NCBI RefSeq assembly: GCF_013415905.1
Contig: NZ_CP058909.1
Location: forward strand, 4,774,001 to 4,838,000
DNA from: Halosimplex pelagicum
GTDB taxonomy: Archaea; Halobacteriota; Halobacteria; Halobacteriales; Haloarculaceae
Length of the DNA: 64,000 nucleotides
Direction: 5' to 3'
Under the pieces are notes generated by a model. It searched no databases. It saw nothing but the letters and a program-made list of their open reading frames with translations, and was not told the origin of the DNA. Every line of letters begins with the position of its first letter. The first letter of the stretch is position 1. Made by a program: the position numbers and the translations under genes. Positions 44,227-53,047 of this stretch are shown piece by piece.

Positions 44227-47091
44227 ATGAGCGACGCCGACGAGCGCTTCGAGTTCGGCGAGGGGGGGCCGACCCGCGAGTACGGGGTCGCGGCGCTCGC
44301 GGTCGCCTGCGTCGTCGCGGCGATCCTGGCGACGGCGCTGATCCCGGCGGCCGCGTCGGTCGGGCTCGGCGACGCGCCGGCCGAGTCGCTGATCCCGCTG
44401 CCCGCCGGCGCCGAGAACCGGTCGGGCGAGGACGGCGCCGGGCCACCGGGGGCCGGCGGGAGCGGGTTCGGCGCGCTGAACGTCGGCAACAGCACGTCCG
44501 TGGGCGGACCGATCGGGGAGAACGGTGCGAGTCCGTTCCGCTCGCAGGACACGGAGGTCCACTTCCGGGTGCGGAGTCAGGAGTCGAACTACTGGCGCAC
44601 GGGGGCGTACGACACGTACACGGGGAGCGGGTGGTCGCGCTCGGGACCGAGCGACGCGACGGCACCGGCTCGGGGTGAGGAGACGCGCTACCGCGTTGAA
44701 CTCGTCCAGGCGGCGAGCGCCGCGCCGACGGTGTGGCGGCCGACGAACCTCGAACAGGCTTCGGGCGTCTCGCTGACCGAGGGCGGGCTGGCCCGCGCGG
44801 ACGACCGGCTGTCGTCGGGCGCCAGCTACGTCGGGGTGAGCCGGACGCCACCGCGGGACCCGGCGGTCCTCCGGGCGAGCGGGCGGGACTACCCCGACGA
44901 GATCGAGGGGCGCTACACGCGGCTCCCGCCGAGCGCGGCGGTGTCGCTGCGGCCGTTCACGAACAACGTCACGGAGGGCGCCGAGAGCCCCTACGAGACG
45001 GCGACGCGGATCGAGCGGTGGCTGGAGACCAACAAGGAGTACTCGCTGAACGTCTCGCGGCCGTCGGGCGACAACGTCGCGCGGGAGTTCGTCACGCGGA
45101 TGGACGCGGGCTACTGCGAGCACTTCGCGACGGCGATGGTGACGATGCTGCGCAGCCAGGAGATCCCGGCCCGCTACGTCGTCGGCTACTCGACGGGTCG
45201 GCAGGTCGGCGCGAACACGTTCCAGGTGCGGGCGATGAACGCCCACGCGTGGGTCGAGGTGTACTTCGCCGACGTGGGCTGGGTCCGGTTCGACCCCACG
45301 CCGGGCGCCGAGCGCCTGCGGGCCGAGCAGTCGGCCTACGAGGACAGCGACGCGCCGGGGCAGTACGCTCCACAGGAGGAGGGCAGTCCGGGCGAGACGT
45401 TCTCGGCCGACTCCGGCGAGAACGGGACGGGACCGGGGACGGGAACGGCCACCGACCCGGGGACCCAGGAGGGACCGGTGGCGACGCCGCCGCCGTCGAC
45501 ACCGGTGACGCCCAGCGGTCCGGTCGAGACGCCGGGAAGCGAGCCGGACGAGCCGACGAGCGGGTACGACGTGTCGCTCAACCGGACGGCCGCGCCCGGG
45601 GCAGTCGTCGAGGTGACGGTCGAAGCGGGCGCCCAGCCGGTGGCGGGCGCGACGGTCGCGTTCGACGGCGAGCCGATCGGCCAGACCGGGCGGGACGGGA
45701 CTGTTACCGGCCGCGTCCCGTTCGTCGAGAACCTGACCGTGACGGTTTCGGGCGGGACGACGACCGGGTCGGACGTGGCGGCCGGCGGGTCGCTGGGACG
45801 GGACGCGCCGCAGTCGCTCCCCTCGGCCTCCGGCGGGTGGCTGGCCGACCGGCGGCGAGCCGACGCGTCGAACCGGCCGTCGGATCTCGCGTCGGGTCGG
45901 CAAGCGGGCAACACCTCGCGGTCGTTCGAGGTCGCGACGAACGCGACGCTGTCGGTCTCCGGGGACGTTCGGACGGGGGCGACCGTGCTCGTCACGGCGA
46001 CGGTCGACGGGGTTGCGGTCCCGAACGCGACCGTGACGGTCGACGGCGAGCCGGTCGCGCGGACGAACGGCGACGGCCGAGCGGACGTGGCGCTCCCCGA
46101 GTCGCCGGGGAACGCCACCCTGCGGGTCGTCCGCGACCCGGTCGCCGGGGAGCGGACGCTCGAACTCGCGGGGTTGACCGTCGGGACCGACCCGCTCTGG
46201 CCGCTCCCGTTCGCTGGCACGCCCGTCGAGGTGACGGCGCGGCTCGGGAACGAGTCGGTCGCCGGGGCGCCGGTCCGCGTCGACGGCGAGCTCGTCGGGA
46301 CGACCGGCGTCGACGGGACGCTGGCGGCCTCGCTCCCGTTCGCGTCGTCGGCGTCGGTCGCCGTCGCCGCGAGCGGACAGACCGCGCGGACGACGGTCGC
46401 GAACCCGCTGGGCAACGTCGTGGGGGTCGCGCTCGCGGCGGTCGCGCTGGTCGCGGTCGCGGCGGTCGGGCTCGCACGCCGGTCGTTCGACCCGCGAGCG
46501 GTCCCGCGGCGGGTCGCGGCCGGGGTCCGGAGGCTCGCTCGCTGGACCGTTCGCGGGTTCGTCGGCGGCGCGGTCGCCGCGGCGGCGCGCCTCCGGGCGA
46601 CGCTCGCCCATCTCCGCGGTCTGATCGCGGGCAGGCGCTCGCCGGCCGAACTGCTGGCGGCGCTGGGCGCGTGGCTCGACGACCTGTCGCGGCGGCTCCG
46701 CCCCGGCGCGTCCCCGGGCGGAGTGGCCGGACGGAGCGGCGATTCGACGGCCGGACGCGACGGGGACGACGGCGACGCCGCTCACCTGACGATCCGGGAG
46801 GCGTGGGGTCGGTTCCTCGACAGCGTCTCGGTCCGGCGGCCGGGGACGAAGACGCCGGGGCAACTGGCCGACCACGCGGTGACGGCCGACGGCCTCCCGG
46901 CCGAGGCGGTCGCGACGCTGCGCGACGAGTTCCGCGCCGTCGAGTACGGCCCCCGCTCGCCCGACGAGTCCGTCCCGGCCGTCGAGGCCGCCATCGAGCG
47001 TATCGAATCGGCACTCGACGCCGCCGAGGACACCGGTGGCGACGCGACCCGCGGTGACGAGGCCGGCGACGAAGGGACGGGTGGGAACTGA
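44227..47091 (+). CDS. Membrane-anchored transglutaminase-like protein with DUF4129-type C terminus
   Basis: This is 954 residues. An N-terminal membrane helix lies at about 20-45 and a second near 740-760. The transglutaminase core has the catalytic triad Cys297 in GYCEHFATAM, His340 in NAHAWVEVYF and Asp356 in RFDPTPG. Between it and the second helix are two or three beta-rich, Ig-like segments (VEVTVEAGAQPVAGATVAFD; VLVTATVDGVAVPNATVTVD) that should lie outside the cell. The C-terminal cytoplasmic part resembles DUF4129. TgpA-like proteins normally have several N-terminal helices, reduced here to one. First gene of a four-gene unit. Confidence 0.82.
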   Translation: MSDADERFEFGEGGPTREYGVAALAVACVVAAILATALIPAAASVGLGDAPAESLIPLPAGAENRSGEDGAGPPGAGGSGFGALNVGNSTSVGGPIGENGASPFRSQDTEVHFRVRSQESNYWRTGAYDTYTGSGWSRSGPSDATAPARGEETRYRVELVQAASAAPTVWRPTNLEQASGVSLTEGGLARADDRLSSGASYVGVSRTPPRDPAVLRASGRDYPDEIEGRYTRLPPSAAVSLRPFTNNVTEGAESPYETATRIERWLETNKEYSLNVSRPSGDNVAREFVTRMDAGYCEHFATAMVTMLRSQEIPARYVVGYSTGRQVGANTFQVRAMNAHAWVEVYFADVGWVRFDPTPGAERLRAEQSAYEDSDAPGQYAPQEEGSPGETFSADSGENGTGPGTGTATDPGTQEGPVATPPPSTPVTPSGPVETPGSEPDEPTSGYDVSLNRTAAPGAVVEVTVEAGAQPVAGATVAFDGEPIGQTGRDGTVTGRVPFVENLTVTVSGGTTTGSDVAAGGSLGRDAPQSLPSASGGWLADRRRADASNRPSDLASGRQAGNTSRSFEVATNATLSVSGDVRTGATVLVTATVDGVAVPNATVTVDGEPVARTNGDGRADVALPESPGNATLRVVRDPVAGERTLELAGLTVGTDPLWPLPFAGTPVEVTARLGNESVAGAPVRVDGELVGTTGVDGTLAASLPFASSASVAVAASGQTARTTVANPLGNVVGVALAAVALVAVAAVGLARRSFDPRAVPRRVAAGVRRLARWTVRGFVGGAVAAAARLRATLAHLRGLIAGRRSPAELLAALGAWLDDLSRRLRPGASPGGVAGRSGDSTAGRDGDDGDAAHLTIREAWGRFLDSVSVRRPGTKTPGQLADHAVTADGLPAEAVATLRDEFRAVEYGPRSPDESVPAVEAAIERIESALDAAEDTGGDATRGDEAGDEGTGGN

Positions 47092-47801
47092 TGGGAGGGA
47101 CGCTCCGGGCGGCGCTGGGCGGGCTCGGCGTCCTCGCGACGCTGCTGGGCGCGCTGGCGGTCGCGGCGCCGGCGGCGGTCGCCGAGACCGCACCGCTCTC
47201 GACGCTGGTGAGCGCGGCCGCGAGCGTCGGGCCGCGGGACCTGTTCGTCGCCGGGAGCGCCGCGCTCGGCCTCTCGCTGCTCCGGGCGGCCGTCACCTCC
47301 CGGGGGTCGCGACTGGTCTCCGGATCGGCGGCGGGGAGCCGGCGGTTCGCGGCCGTCGTCGCCGACGAACCGGAGACCGCGACCGCGCCCGACGGGACGC
47401 TGGCGGCCGAGGCGCTCGACGAGACGGTCGACCGGGCGGTCGGCGGCGACGAGCGGGCCGGCGAGGAGGTCGGCGAACGACTCCGCCGCCTCGCCGTCGC
47501 GCGGCTCGCTCGCGAGGGGTGGGACCGCGAGTCCGCGGACCGCGCCGTCGCGACCGGGACGTGGACCGACGACCGCACCGCGGCGGCCTTCCTCTCGGGG
47601 GACGACGGCCCCGTCGCGACGCTCCGGTCGCGGCTCCGGCTGTGGCTCGACCCCGAGCGCGAGCGCGAGCGCCGGATCCGGCGGACGGTCGCCGCGCTGG
47701 ACGCGGTCGCCGAGTCGGCGGCGAACGCCGACGCCGGAGCGGCCGCGGACGCCGGACCCGAAGGCACGGAACGCGAGCCGGCCGGGGGTGCCGAGCCGTG
47801 A
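47091..47801 (+). CDS. Membrane protein of the transglutaminase/DUF58 cluster (DUF7269-like)
   Basis: This is 236 residues. Two hydrophobic helices (about 8-30 and about 43-65) lead into a charged cytoplasmic region with Arg/Glu helices (ERERRIRRTVAALDAVAE). ATG shares a base with the transglutaminase stop (TGATG), and its own stop overlaps the DUF58 start. Such genes are conserved in haloarchaeal transglutaminase-DUF58 clusters (I believe DUF7269). No catalytic motif is seen. Confidence 0.7.
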   Translation: MGGTLRAALGGLGVLATLLGALAVAAPAAVAETAPLSTLVSAAASVGPRDLFVAGSAALGLSLLRAAVTSRGSRLVSGSAAGSRRFAAVVADEPETATAPDGTLAAEALDETVDRAVGGDERAGEEVGERLRRLAVARLAREGWDRESADRAVATGTWTDDRTAAAFLSGDDGPVATLRSRLRLWLDPERERERRIRRTVAALDAVAESAANADAGAAADAGPEGTEREPAGGAEP

Positions 47802-49315
47802 GCCACGAGCGGGTCTACCGCTGGCGGGTCGGCGCGGTCGCGGCGGGGGCGCTCGTCGCGCTCGGGCTGCTGTACGCGTCGCCGCTGCTGCTGGCCGCGA
47901 CGGCGATCCCGCTGGGGTACGTCGCCTACGGCGCGGTCTCGTCGGTGCCGGCGGACGCCGCGGTCGCGGTCGAGCGGTCGTTCGACGAGGCGACGCCGCC
48001 GCCGGGCGAGACGGTGACGGTCCGGCTCACCGTCGAGAACGTCTCCGAGGCGACCCTGCCTGACCTGCGGGTCGTCGACGGCGTTCCGGACGATCTGGCG
48101 GTCGTCGACGGCTCGCCGCGGGGCTCCGTCGTTCTCCGGCCGGGCGAGTCCGCGACGGTCGCCTACGACGTGGTGGCCAAGCGGGGTGACTTCGCGTTCG
48201 CCGACCCGGTCGTGCGCCTGCGGTCGCTGAGCGCGGGGCGCCTCGTCACCGAGACCGTGCCGGCGGCGGGCGAGCGCGAGCTGTCCTCGCTCGACCCGGT
48301 GTCGGCGGCGCCGGTCGGGTCGGCGACGCCGGTCAGCGCGGGGACGCACCCGACCGACAGCGGCGGCGAGGGCCTGGAGTTCCACTCGACGCGGGAGTAC
48401 CGGCCGGGCGACTCGATCGGCCGCATCGACTGGCGCCGGTTCGCGAAGACCAAGGAGCTGTCGACGGTCTCCTACCGCGAGGAGCGGGCGGTCCGGGTCG
48501 TCGTCGCCGTCGACGCGCGGCCGGTCGGACGCGTCCGCCCCCACGCCGGTGCGCCCACGGCCGCCTCGCTGGGCGGCTACGCGGCCGAGCGGATCTACGA
48601 GACGCTGGTCGACGGCGACGTGACGACGAGCGTCGCCGCGTTCGGGGTCGACGGGACCGCCCCGTCGGTGCCGACCGGGGCGGGACCGATCCCCTGGGTT
48701 GACGGCGAGCGCGACGACGCGACCGCGGTCGCCCGGCGGCTGTTCGACGCCGTCCAGCGCGTCGCCGACGACCCCGACGCCGGCGTCGAAGGGTCGGCTC
48801 CCCCTCCGACGGACCGCGATCCCGTCGCCTCGGCCACCGCCGACGGGACGCGGGCCGCCGGGGAGGGGAGCGTGACGGCGACCGGCGGAGCGGTCGGCGA
48901 CGACGGAACGGCGGGCGACGGAGCGGGGAGCGACGACGGGGCGGCCGACGACCGGCAGCGACCGGCGGACCGGCCCGAACAGGCGACGCCCGACGGCGGC
49001 GCGGACGCCGTCGAGATGCTGCTCTCGCAGTTCCCGGCGACGGCGCAGGTCGTCCTCGTGACGCCGCTGGTCGACGACTGGCCGGTCTCGTTCGTCCGCC
49101 GGCTCCGCCGCCGCGGGTACCCGGTGGTGGTCCTCAGTCCGGGCGCCACGAGCGAGGCGTCGCTGGGCGGGCGCGTCGCCGGCCACGAGCGCGACGTTCG
49201 GCTGGCGGACCTGTCCGCGACCGGCGCGACCGCCGTCGACTGGGACCGCGAGGACCCCGTCGAGGGCGCGCTGGCGGCCGCACTGTCGCGGCTGCCGGGA
49301 GGGTCCCGTGGCTGA
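47798..49315 (+). CDS. DUF58 domain-containing protein
   Basis: This is 505 residues from GTG 47798. Two N-terminal membrane helices precede a beta domain and the DUF58 signature YRPGDSIGRIDWRRFAKTKE. A vWA-like fold follows (RVVVAVDARPVGRVRP). A disordered Asp/Gly/Thr-rich region (~330-405) is inserted before the final VVLVTPLVDDWPVSFVRRL. DUF58 proteins pair with MoxR ATPases and transglutaminase-like proteins in what is thought to be a surface or protein-maturation system. Confidence 0.88.
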   Translation: MSHERVYRWRVGAVAAGALVALGLLYASPLLLAATAIPLGYVAYGAVSSVPADAAVAVERSFDEATPPPGETVTVRLTVENVSEATLPDLRVVDGVPDDLAVVDGSPRGSVVLRPGESATVAYDVVAKRGDFAFADPVVRLRSLSAGRLVTETVPAAGERELSSLDPVSAAPVGSATPVSAGTHPTDSGGEGLEFHSTREYRPGDSIGRIDWRRFAKTKELSTVSYREERAVRVVVAVDARPVGRVRPHAGAPTAASLGGYAAERIYETLVDGDVTTSVAAFGVDGTAPSVPTGAGPIPWVDGERDDATAVARRLFDAVQRVADDPDAGVEGSAPPPTDRDPVASATADGTRAAGEGSVTATGGAVGDDGTAGDGAGSDDGAADDRQRPADRPEQATPDGGADAVEMLLSQFPATAQVVLVTPLVDDWPVSFVRRLRRRGYPVVVLSPGATSEASLGGRVAGHERDVRLADLSATGATAVDWDREDPVEGALAAALSRLPGGSRG

Positions 49316-50984
49316 CGAACCGGGTCGCGACGCGGCGGCCGACGACGCGACCGCGGCGTCGCCGGACGCGCCCACCGGAACCGGGGAGCGGAGCGGTGCG
49401 CCGACGAGGGCCAGCGCCGCGGTCGTCCTCGTCGTCTCGCTGGCGGCGGCCGTCGCGTTGATCGGGGCCGCCGGGCCGACGTTCTCCGTCGTCGTCGCGG
49501 TGGCCCACGGGGCGGTCTTCGCGGCGAGTCTGTGGCTGGTCGACCGCGAGCGGTGGCGCGGCGCGGCGACGGCGGCCGCGGGCGTGCTCGCCCTCGGCGT
49601 CGGGGCGAGCTTCGCCGTCGCCGTCGGCTACGCGTTCCTCGACCTGCTCGCCGCGGCGTACCCGGTTCAGGCGGTCTCACAGATCCGCCCTCGCGGACTC
49701 CGGATCGTCAGCGCGACCGCCGTCGTCCTCGGCGGGACGCTCGCGCTGGTCGGCGGGTTCGCGACGGTCTCGGGGCGGCTCCGCTCGGAGACCGTCTGGG
49801 CGTACGCGAAACTCGCCGTCAAGACGTTCGTCGTCCCGCTGGTTGCCGCCGCGCTCATGCTCCTGACCGCGCTGCTCGCGCGCTTCGGCGGCCCGAGCGA
49901 GGCGCCGGTGGTCGCACCGCTGGTCGAACGCGTCGGCGGGGCCGTCGGCGCCGTCGTCGCGCCGGTCCCCGGTCGGACGCACCTGCTGGCGTTCGCGCTC
50001 CTCGTCGCGGCGGCGTCGCTGACGGTCGCCCGCGGGGTCGACGCCCTCCCTGTCGCCGAACTGTCGACGCCGCGGACCGACGACCGCGTCGAGGCGGCGG
50101 CCGACGCGGTCGTCCGCGGTGCCCGACGGGTGCTCGTCGTCACCGCGTTCGCCCTTCCGGTGACGCTGGTCGAGTTCGTCCTCCCGCCGTCCGACCTCCG
50201 CTCGCTGGTCACGCCGGGGGTCTACGGCGTCCTCGCGGCCGTGACCGCGAGCCACGCGCTCCGCGCGCTCCTGCTCGCGACCGCGCTCGTCGCCGGCGGG
50301 ACCGTCGCGGCGGTCTGGCTGCTCGGGCGGTTGGCCCGGGGGCGAGCGGCGGACGCGGCCGTCACGGTCACGCCGTTCCTCGGCGGCGGCGCGGTCGTCG
50401 CGCTCGCCGTCGCGCTCCACGGGGTCGTCCTCGCGCCGACGCTGTCGTTCGTCGCCGACGCACTCCCCGGAGGGTTCGAGACGAGCTTCACACGCCAGAC
50501 CGGCGCGGTCGTCGATTTCTACGGCTCGCTCCCGGTCGTCACGACGCTCGCGGCCGTCCTCGTCGGCATGACCGCCGCGCTCTCGCTCGCGCTCGCGCTG
50601 GTCGCGAGCACCGGCGCGCTCCCCGAGTCGGCGCCGGGTCCGGCGCTCGCCGCCGCCGGGATCTTCGTCGCCGCCGCGTTCGCCACCGGCGCGGGCGTCG
50701 GCGCGCCGCTCGTCCTCGGGGGCGTCGTCGCCAGTTTCGTCGTCTGGGACGCCGGCGAGTACGGGGCCACGCTCGGTCGCGAGGTCGGAACCGCCGCCGA
50801 CACGCTCGCCCCCGAGTCGGTCCACGTCGGCGCCACGCTCGCCGTCGGCGTCGGCGGCGCCGCCCTCGCCGCGGCCGTCCACCGCGTCGCCGCGAACGCG
50901 ACGATCGCCGACGTGACGACCGTCCCGTTCGCCCTCGCCGTCGTCGTCGCGGGCCTCCTGCTGCTCGTCGCCGCGCTGCGATAG
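49308..50984 (+). CDS. Multi-TM membrane protein of the DUF58 cluster (DUF7519-like)
   Basis: This is 558 residues from GTG 49308, overlapping the DUF58 stop by 8 bases. About 12-14 membrane helices run through the whole chain after a ~35-residue acidic N terminus. No transport or catalytic signature is seen. It is probably a conserved partner in haloarchaeal transglutaminase/DUF58/MoxR loci (I believe DUF7519). Last gene of the unit; converges with moxR. Confidence 0.75.
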   Translation: MADEPGRDAAADDATAASPDAPTGTGERSGAPTRASAAVVLVVSLAAAVALIGAAGPTFSVVVAVAHGAVFAASLWLVDRERWRGAATAAAGVLALGVGASFAVAVGYAFLDLLAAAYPVQAVSQIRPRGLRIVSATAVVLGGTLALVGGFATVSGRLRSETVWAYAKLAVKTFVVPLVAAALMLLTALLARFGGPSEAPVVAPLVERVGGAVGAVVAPVPGRTHLLAFALLVAAASLTVARGVDALPVAELSTPRTDDRVEAAADAVVRGARRVLVVTAFALPVTLVEFVLPPSDLRSLVTPGVYGVLAAVTASHALRALLLATALVAGGTVAAVWLLGRLARGRAADAAVTVTPFLGGGAVVALAVALHGVVLAPTLSFVADALPGGFETSFTRQTGAVVDFYGSLPVVTTLAAVLVGMTAALSLALALVASTGALPESAPGPALAAAGIFVAAAFATGAGVGAPLVLGGVVASFVVWDAGEYGATLGREVGTAADTLAPESVHVGATLAVGVGGAALAAAVHRVAANATIADVTTVPFALAVVVAGLLLLVAALR

Positions 50985-51030
50985 CTCGGAGAACACGTCG
51001 ACTGGACACCCTGCCGACCCACCGACGGTG

Positions 51031-51990
51031 CTACCGCGGTTCGTCGACGGCCGGGACGGCGACCCGCTCTAGCACGTCGTCGACCACCTGGACGGGATCG
51101 GCGTCGCGGACGCTCGCCTCCGTCGTCAGCACGAGCCGGTGGGCGAACGTCGCGTGGACGACTCCTCGCACGTCCTCCGGGACGACGTAACTGCGCCCCT
51201 CGATGACCGCCGCCGCCCGCGCCGCCTCGAACAGCCGCTGCACGCCGCGCGGCGAGACGCCCACGTCGACGCGGTCGTCCTCCCGTGTCGCTCGCCCCAG
51301 CTCGACGACGTAGTCCCGGAGTTTCCCGTCGACCGAGACCGTCTCGGGGACCGCCTGCAGTTCGGCGACGGTCTCGGGGTCGACCACGGCGTCGACGCTC
51401 GGCGACTGGCTGGTGCGGTCGGCCCGGCGGTCGATCAGCGTCCGTTCGTCGTCGAAGCCGGGGTAGCCCATCGCGAGCTTGAACACGAAGCGGTCGCGCT
51501 GGGCCTCCGGGAGGCCGAACGTGCCCTCCTGCTCGATCGGGTTCTGCGTCGCGATGACGAAGAAGGGGTCGGGCAGCCCCGTCGTCTCGCCGTCGACGGT
51601 GACCTGCCCCTCGCCCATCGCCTCGAGCAGCGCGGCCTGGGTCTTGGGCGGCGCGCGGTTGATCTCGTCGGCTAGGACGACGTTCGCGAACACCGGGCCG
51701 GGGACGAACTCGAACTCGCCGGTCCCCTCGTTGTAGACGTTCGACCCGGTGATGTCCGAGGGCAGGAGATCCGGCGTGAACTGGATGCGCGAGAACGACA
51801 GGCCGAGCGCGCTCGCGAACGACCGCGCCGTCAGCGTCTTCCCGGTCCCGGGCACGTCCTCCAGCAGCACGTGCCCCTGCGCGAGGACACCCGTCAGGAC
51901 CTGCTCCAGGAATCGATCGTCGGCGATGACCGCCTCGCTCACCGCGTCGAGGATCCGCCGGCAGGTCCGCCCCGCCTCGTCGTAGTCCAT
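51031..51990 (-). CDS. MoxR-family AAA+ ATPase
   Basis: This is 319 residues from ATG 51990. Walker A EDVPGTGKT is near residue 45 and Walker B VVLADEINRAPPKTQAALLE near 105; GDGQVTVDG-type sensor residues and QNPIEQEGTFGLPEAQRDRF follow. MoxR proteins are chaperone-like ATPases that often act with DUF58/vWA proteins. Here moxR is on the opposite strand from its likely partners, ending 46 bases from the last of them. Confidence 0.92.
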   Translation of the reverse strand: MDYDEAGRTCRRILDAVSEAVIADDRFLEQVLTGVLAQGHVLLEDVPGTGKTLTARSFASALGLSFSRIQFTPDLLPSDITGSNVYNEGTGEFEFVPGPVFANVVLADEINRAPPKTQAALLEAMGEGQVTVDGETTGLPDPFFVIATQNPIEQEGTFGLPEAQRDRFVFKLAMGYPGFDDERTLIDRRADRTSQSPSVDAVVDPETVAELQAVPETVSVDGKLRDYVVELGRATREDDRVDVGVSPRGVQRLFEAARAAAVIEGRSYVVPEDVRGVVHATFAHRLVLTTEASVRDADPVQVVDDVLERVAVPAVDEPR

Positions 51991-52432
51991 ACACGCCGTC
52001 CGGGACCGTCCGACCAAATGCTTTCGGCCTCGGAGTCAGGCGGACTTGCGATCACGCGAGGAGCCCAGCAGCAGACGGGAACGCCAGCGCCGTGAACAGC
52101 GTGAAAGCCCCCGATTGCTCCGGTCCCGGGGCTCGTTGTGCTCCTCGGTCGTTACACTCCCTGCGGTGCTTACGTCGCCCGGGTTCCCGGAGCAATCGGC
52201 CCCTTTCATTCCCACCCGCGTTGGCTGGCCGGTCAGTCTGTGCGGGCGGGAATGAAAGGGGCGACGCGTTCGACGAAGCCCGACGAAGCAAGCACTGGAA
52301 CGAGCGAAGCGAGTGAAGCGCGCAGCGAGGCGCGCGAGTCGAACGCGTCGGGGCTTTCACGCTGTTTGCGGTGATGGTTTAGTCTGCGGTTGCGGTAGAA
52401 TCTCCTGTTGCAGCGATCTTCTCAATACCCGA
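51991..52432. other. 442-base intergenic region dominated by a nested palindrome
   Basis: No gene is supported; frames across it are short and low-complexity. The multi-branch palindrome at 52095-52366 fills most of the space. After it, a G/T-rich run (TTTGCGGTGATGGTTTAGTC and TGCGGTTGCGGT) recalls the runs near 1.15 kb and 38.3 kb. Confidence 0.6.
52095..52366. repeat. 272-base nested inverted-repeat element (closed multi-branch fold)
   Basis: Outer stem: AACAGCGTGAAAGCCCC (52095-52111) with GGGGCTTTCACGCTGTT (52350-52366), 17/17. Inside it, in order: CCGATTGCTCCGG with CCGGAGCAATCGG (52111-52123 / 52187-52199, 13/13), 52200-52219 with 52242-52261 (19/20) and GACGCGTTCGAC with GTCGAACGCGTC (52263-52274 / 52338-52349, 12/12). 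The inner arms abut each other, so a four-way junction is possible. Flanking G/T-rich runs follow on the right. It could be a MITE-like repeat or a structured RNA. Confidence 0.7.
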
Positions 52433-53047
52433 CTACCACTTGGCGTCGACCAGCTCGTCGATACGCTCGAATGCGGCCCGTTCGCGCTCGCCGCCGGCGG
52501 TCTCGACGACGCGCTCGAAGTATGCCAGCCGGTCGAGCAGCGTCCCGCGGTCGTAGCCGGCCACGTCCAGCCGCGAGGCCGCGACGGTGGCCTCCACGAC
52601 CGCGTAGAAGCCGCGGTTCGTCGTCGGGACCACCCGCCGCTCGACGCCGCCGTCGACCGGCCGGAGCGCCCAGGTGACGACCTCGGTGTCGCCCTCCCGG
52701 TCGGTTCCGACGCGTTCGGCCTCGACCTCGACCCAGGCGTCGGCGCTGTCGAGGACAGGCTCGTCGCCCTCGCGGACCGAGAGCGCGGCGTCGACGAAGT
52801 CGACGGGGTCGCGGGTGAACTGGACGACGCCGCCGCCGCGCTCGCGGAAGTTGCGCCGCGTCCGGGTGCGGCCGTAGGTCCGGGCGGTGACCGGGTCGCC
52901 GGCGTGGAGACCGAGCGCGGCGACGTTCCAGCGGTCGTTCGGCCCGAGCGTGGTGACGACCGACTCGACGACGCCCGAGAGTTCGACGGGCCAGTCGCTG
53001 TCGGACCCGCCCGTGCCCCCGCCGCCGCTGTCGCCCTCGCGGCTCAC
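52433..53047 (-). CDS. DUF447 family protein
   Basis: This is 204 residues. After a Gly/Ser-rich N terminus it has the DUF447 pattern: NDRWNVAALGLHAGDPVTAR, RRNFRERGGGVVQFTRDPVD and PTTNRGFYAVVEATVAASRL. Structures of this family show a flavin-binding split-barrel fold, but no reaction is known. It is the last gene of the cofD operon; its ATG overlaps the CitG-like stop (ATGA). In methylotrophic bacteria DUF447 and CitG-like genes lie together in tetrahydromethanopterin clusters, so a cofactor role is likely. Confidence 0.78.
   Translation of the reverse strand: MSREGDSGGGGTGGSDSDWPVELSGVVESVVTTLGPNDRWNVAALGLHAGDPVTARTYGRTRTRRNFRERGGGVVQFTRDPVDFVDAALSVREGDEPVLDSADAWVEVEAERVGTDREGDTEVVTWALRPVDGGVERRVVPTTNRGFYAVVEATVAASRLDVAGYDRGTLLDRLAYFERVVETAGGERERAAFERIDELVDAKW

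Noticed and set aside
44167-47193. 1008-codon minus-strand frame opposite the transglutaminase gene
   Set aside because: Arg/Pro-rich composition typical of the antisense of acidic haloarchaeal genes; the plus strand has the catalytic triad and membrane helices.
45992-49375. 1127-codon minus-strand frame opposite the DUF58 operon
   Set aside because: Arg/Ser/Pro-rich shadow with no motif.
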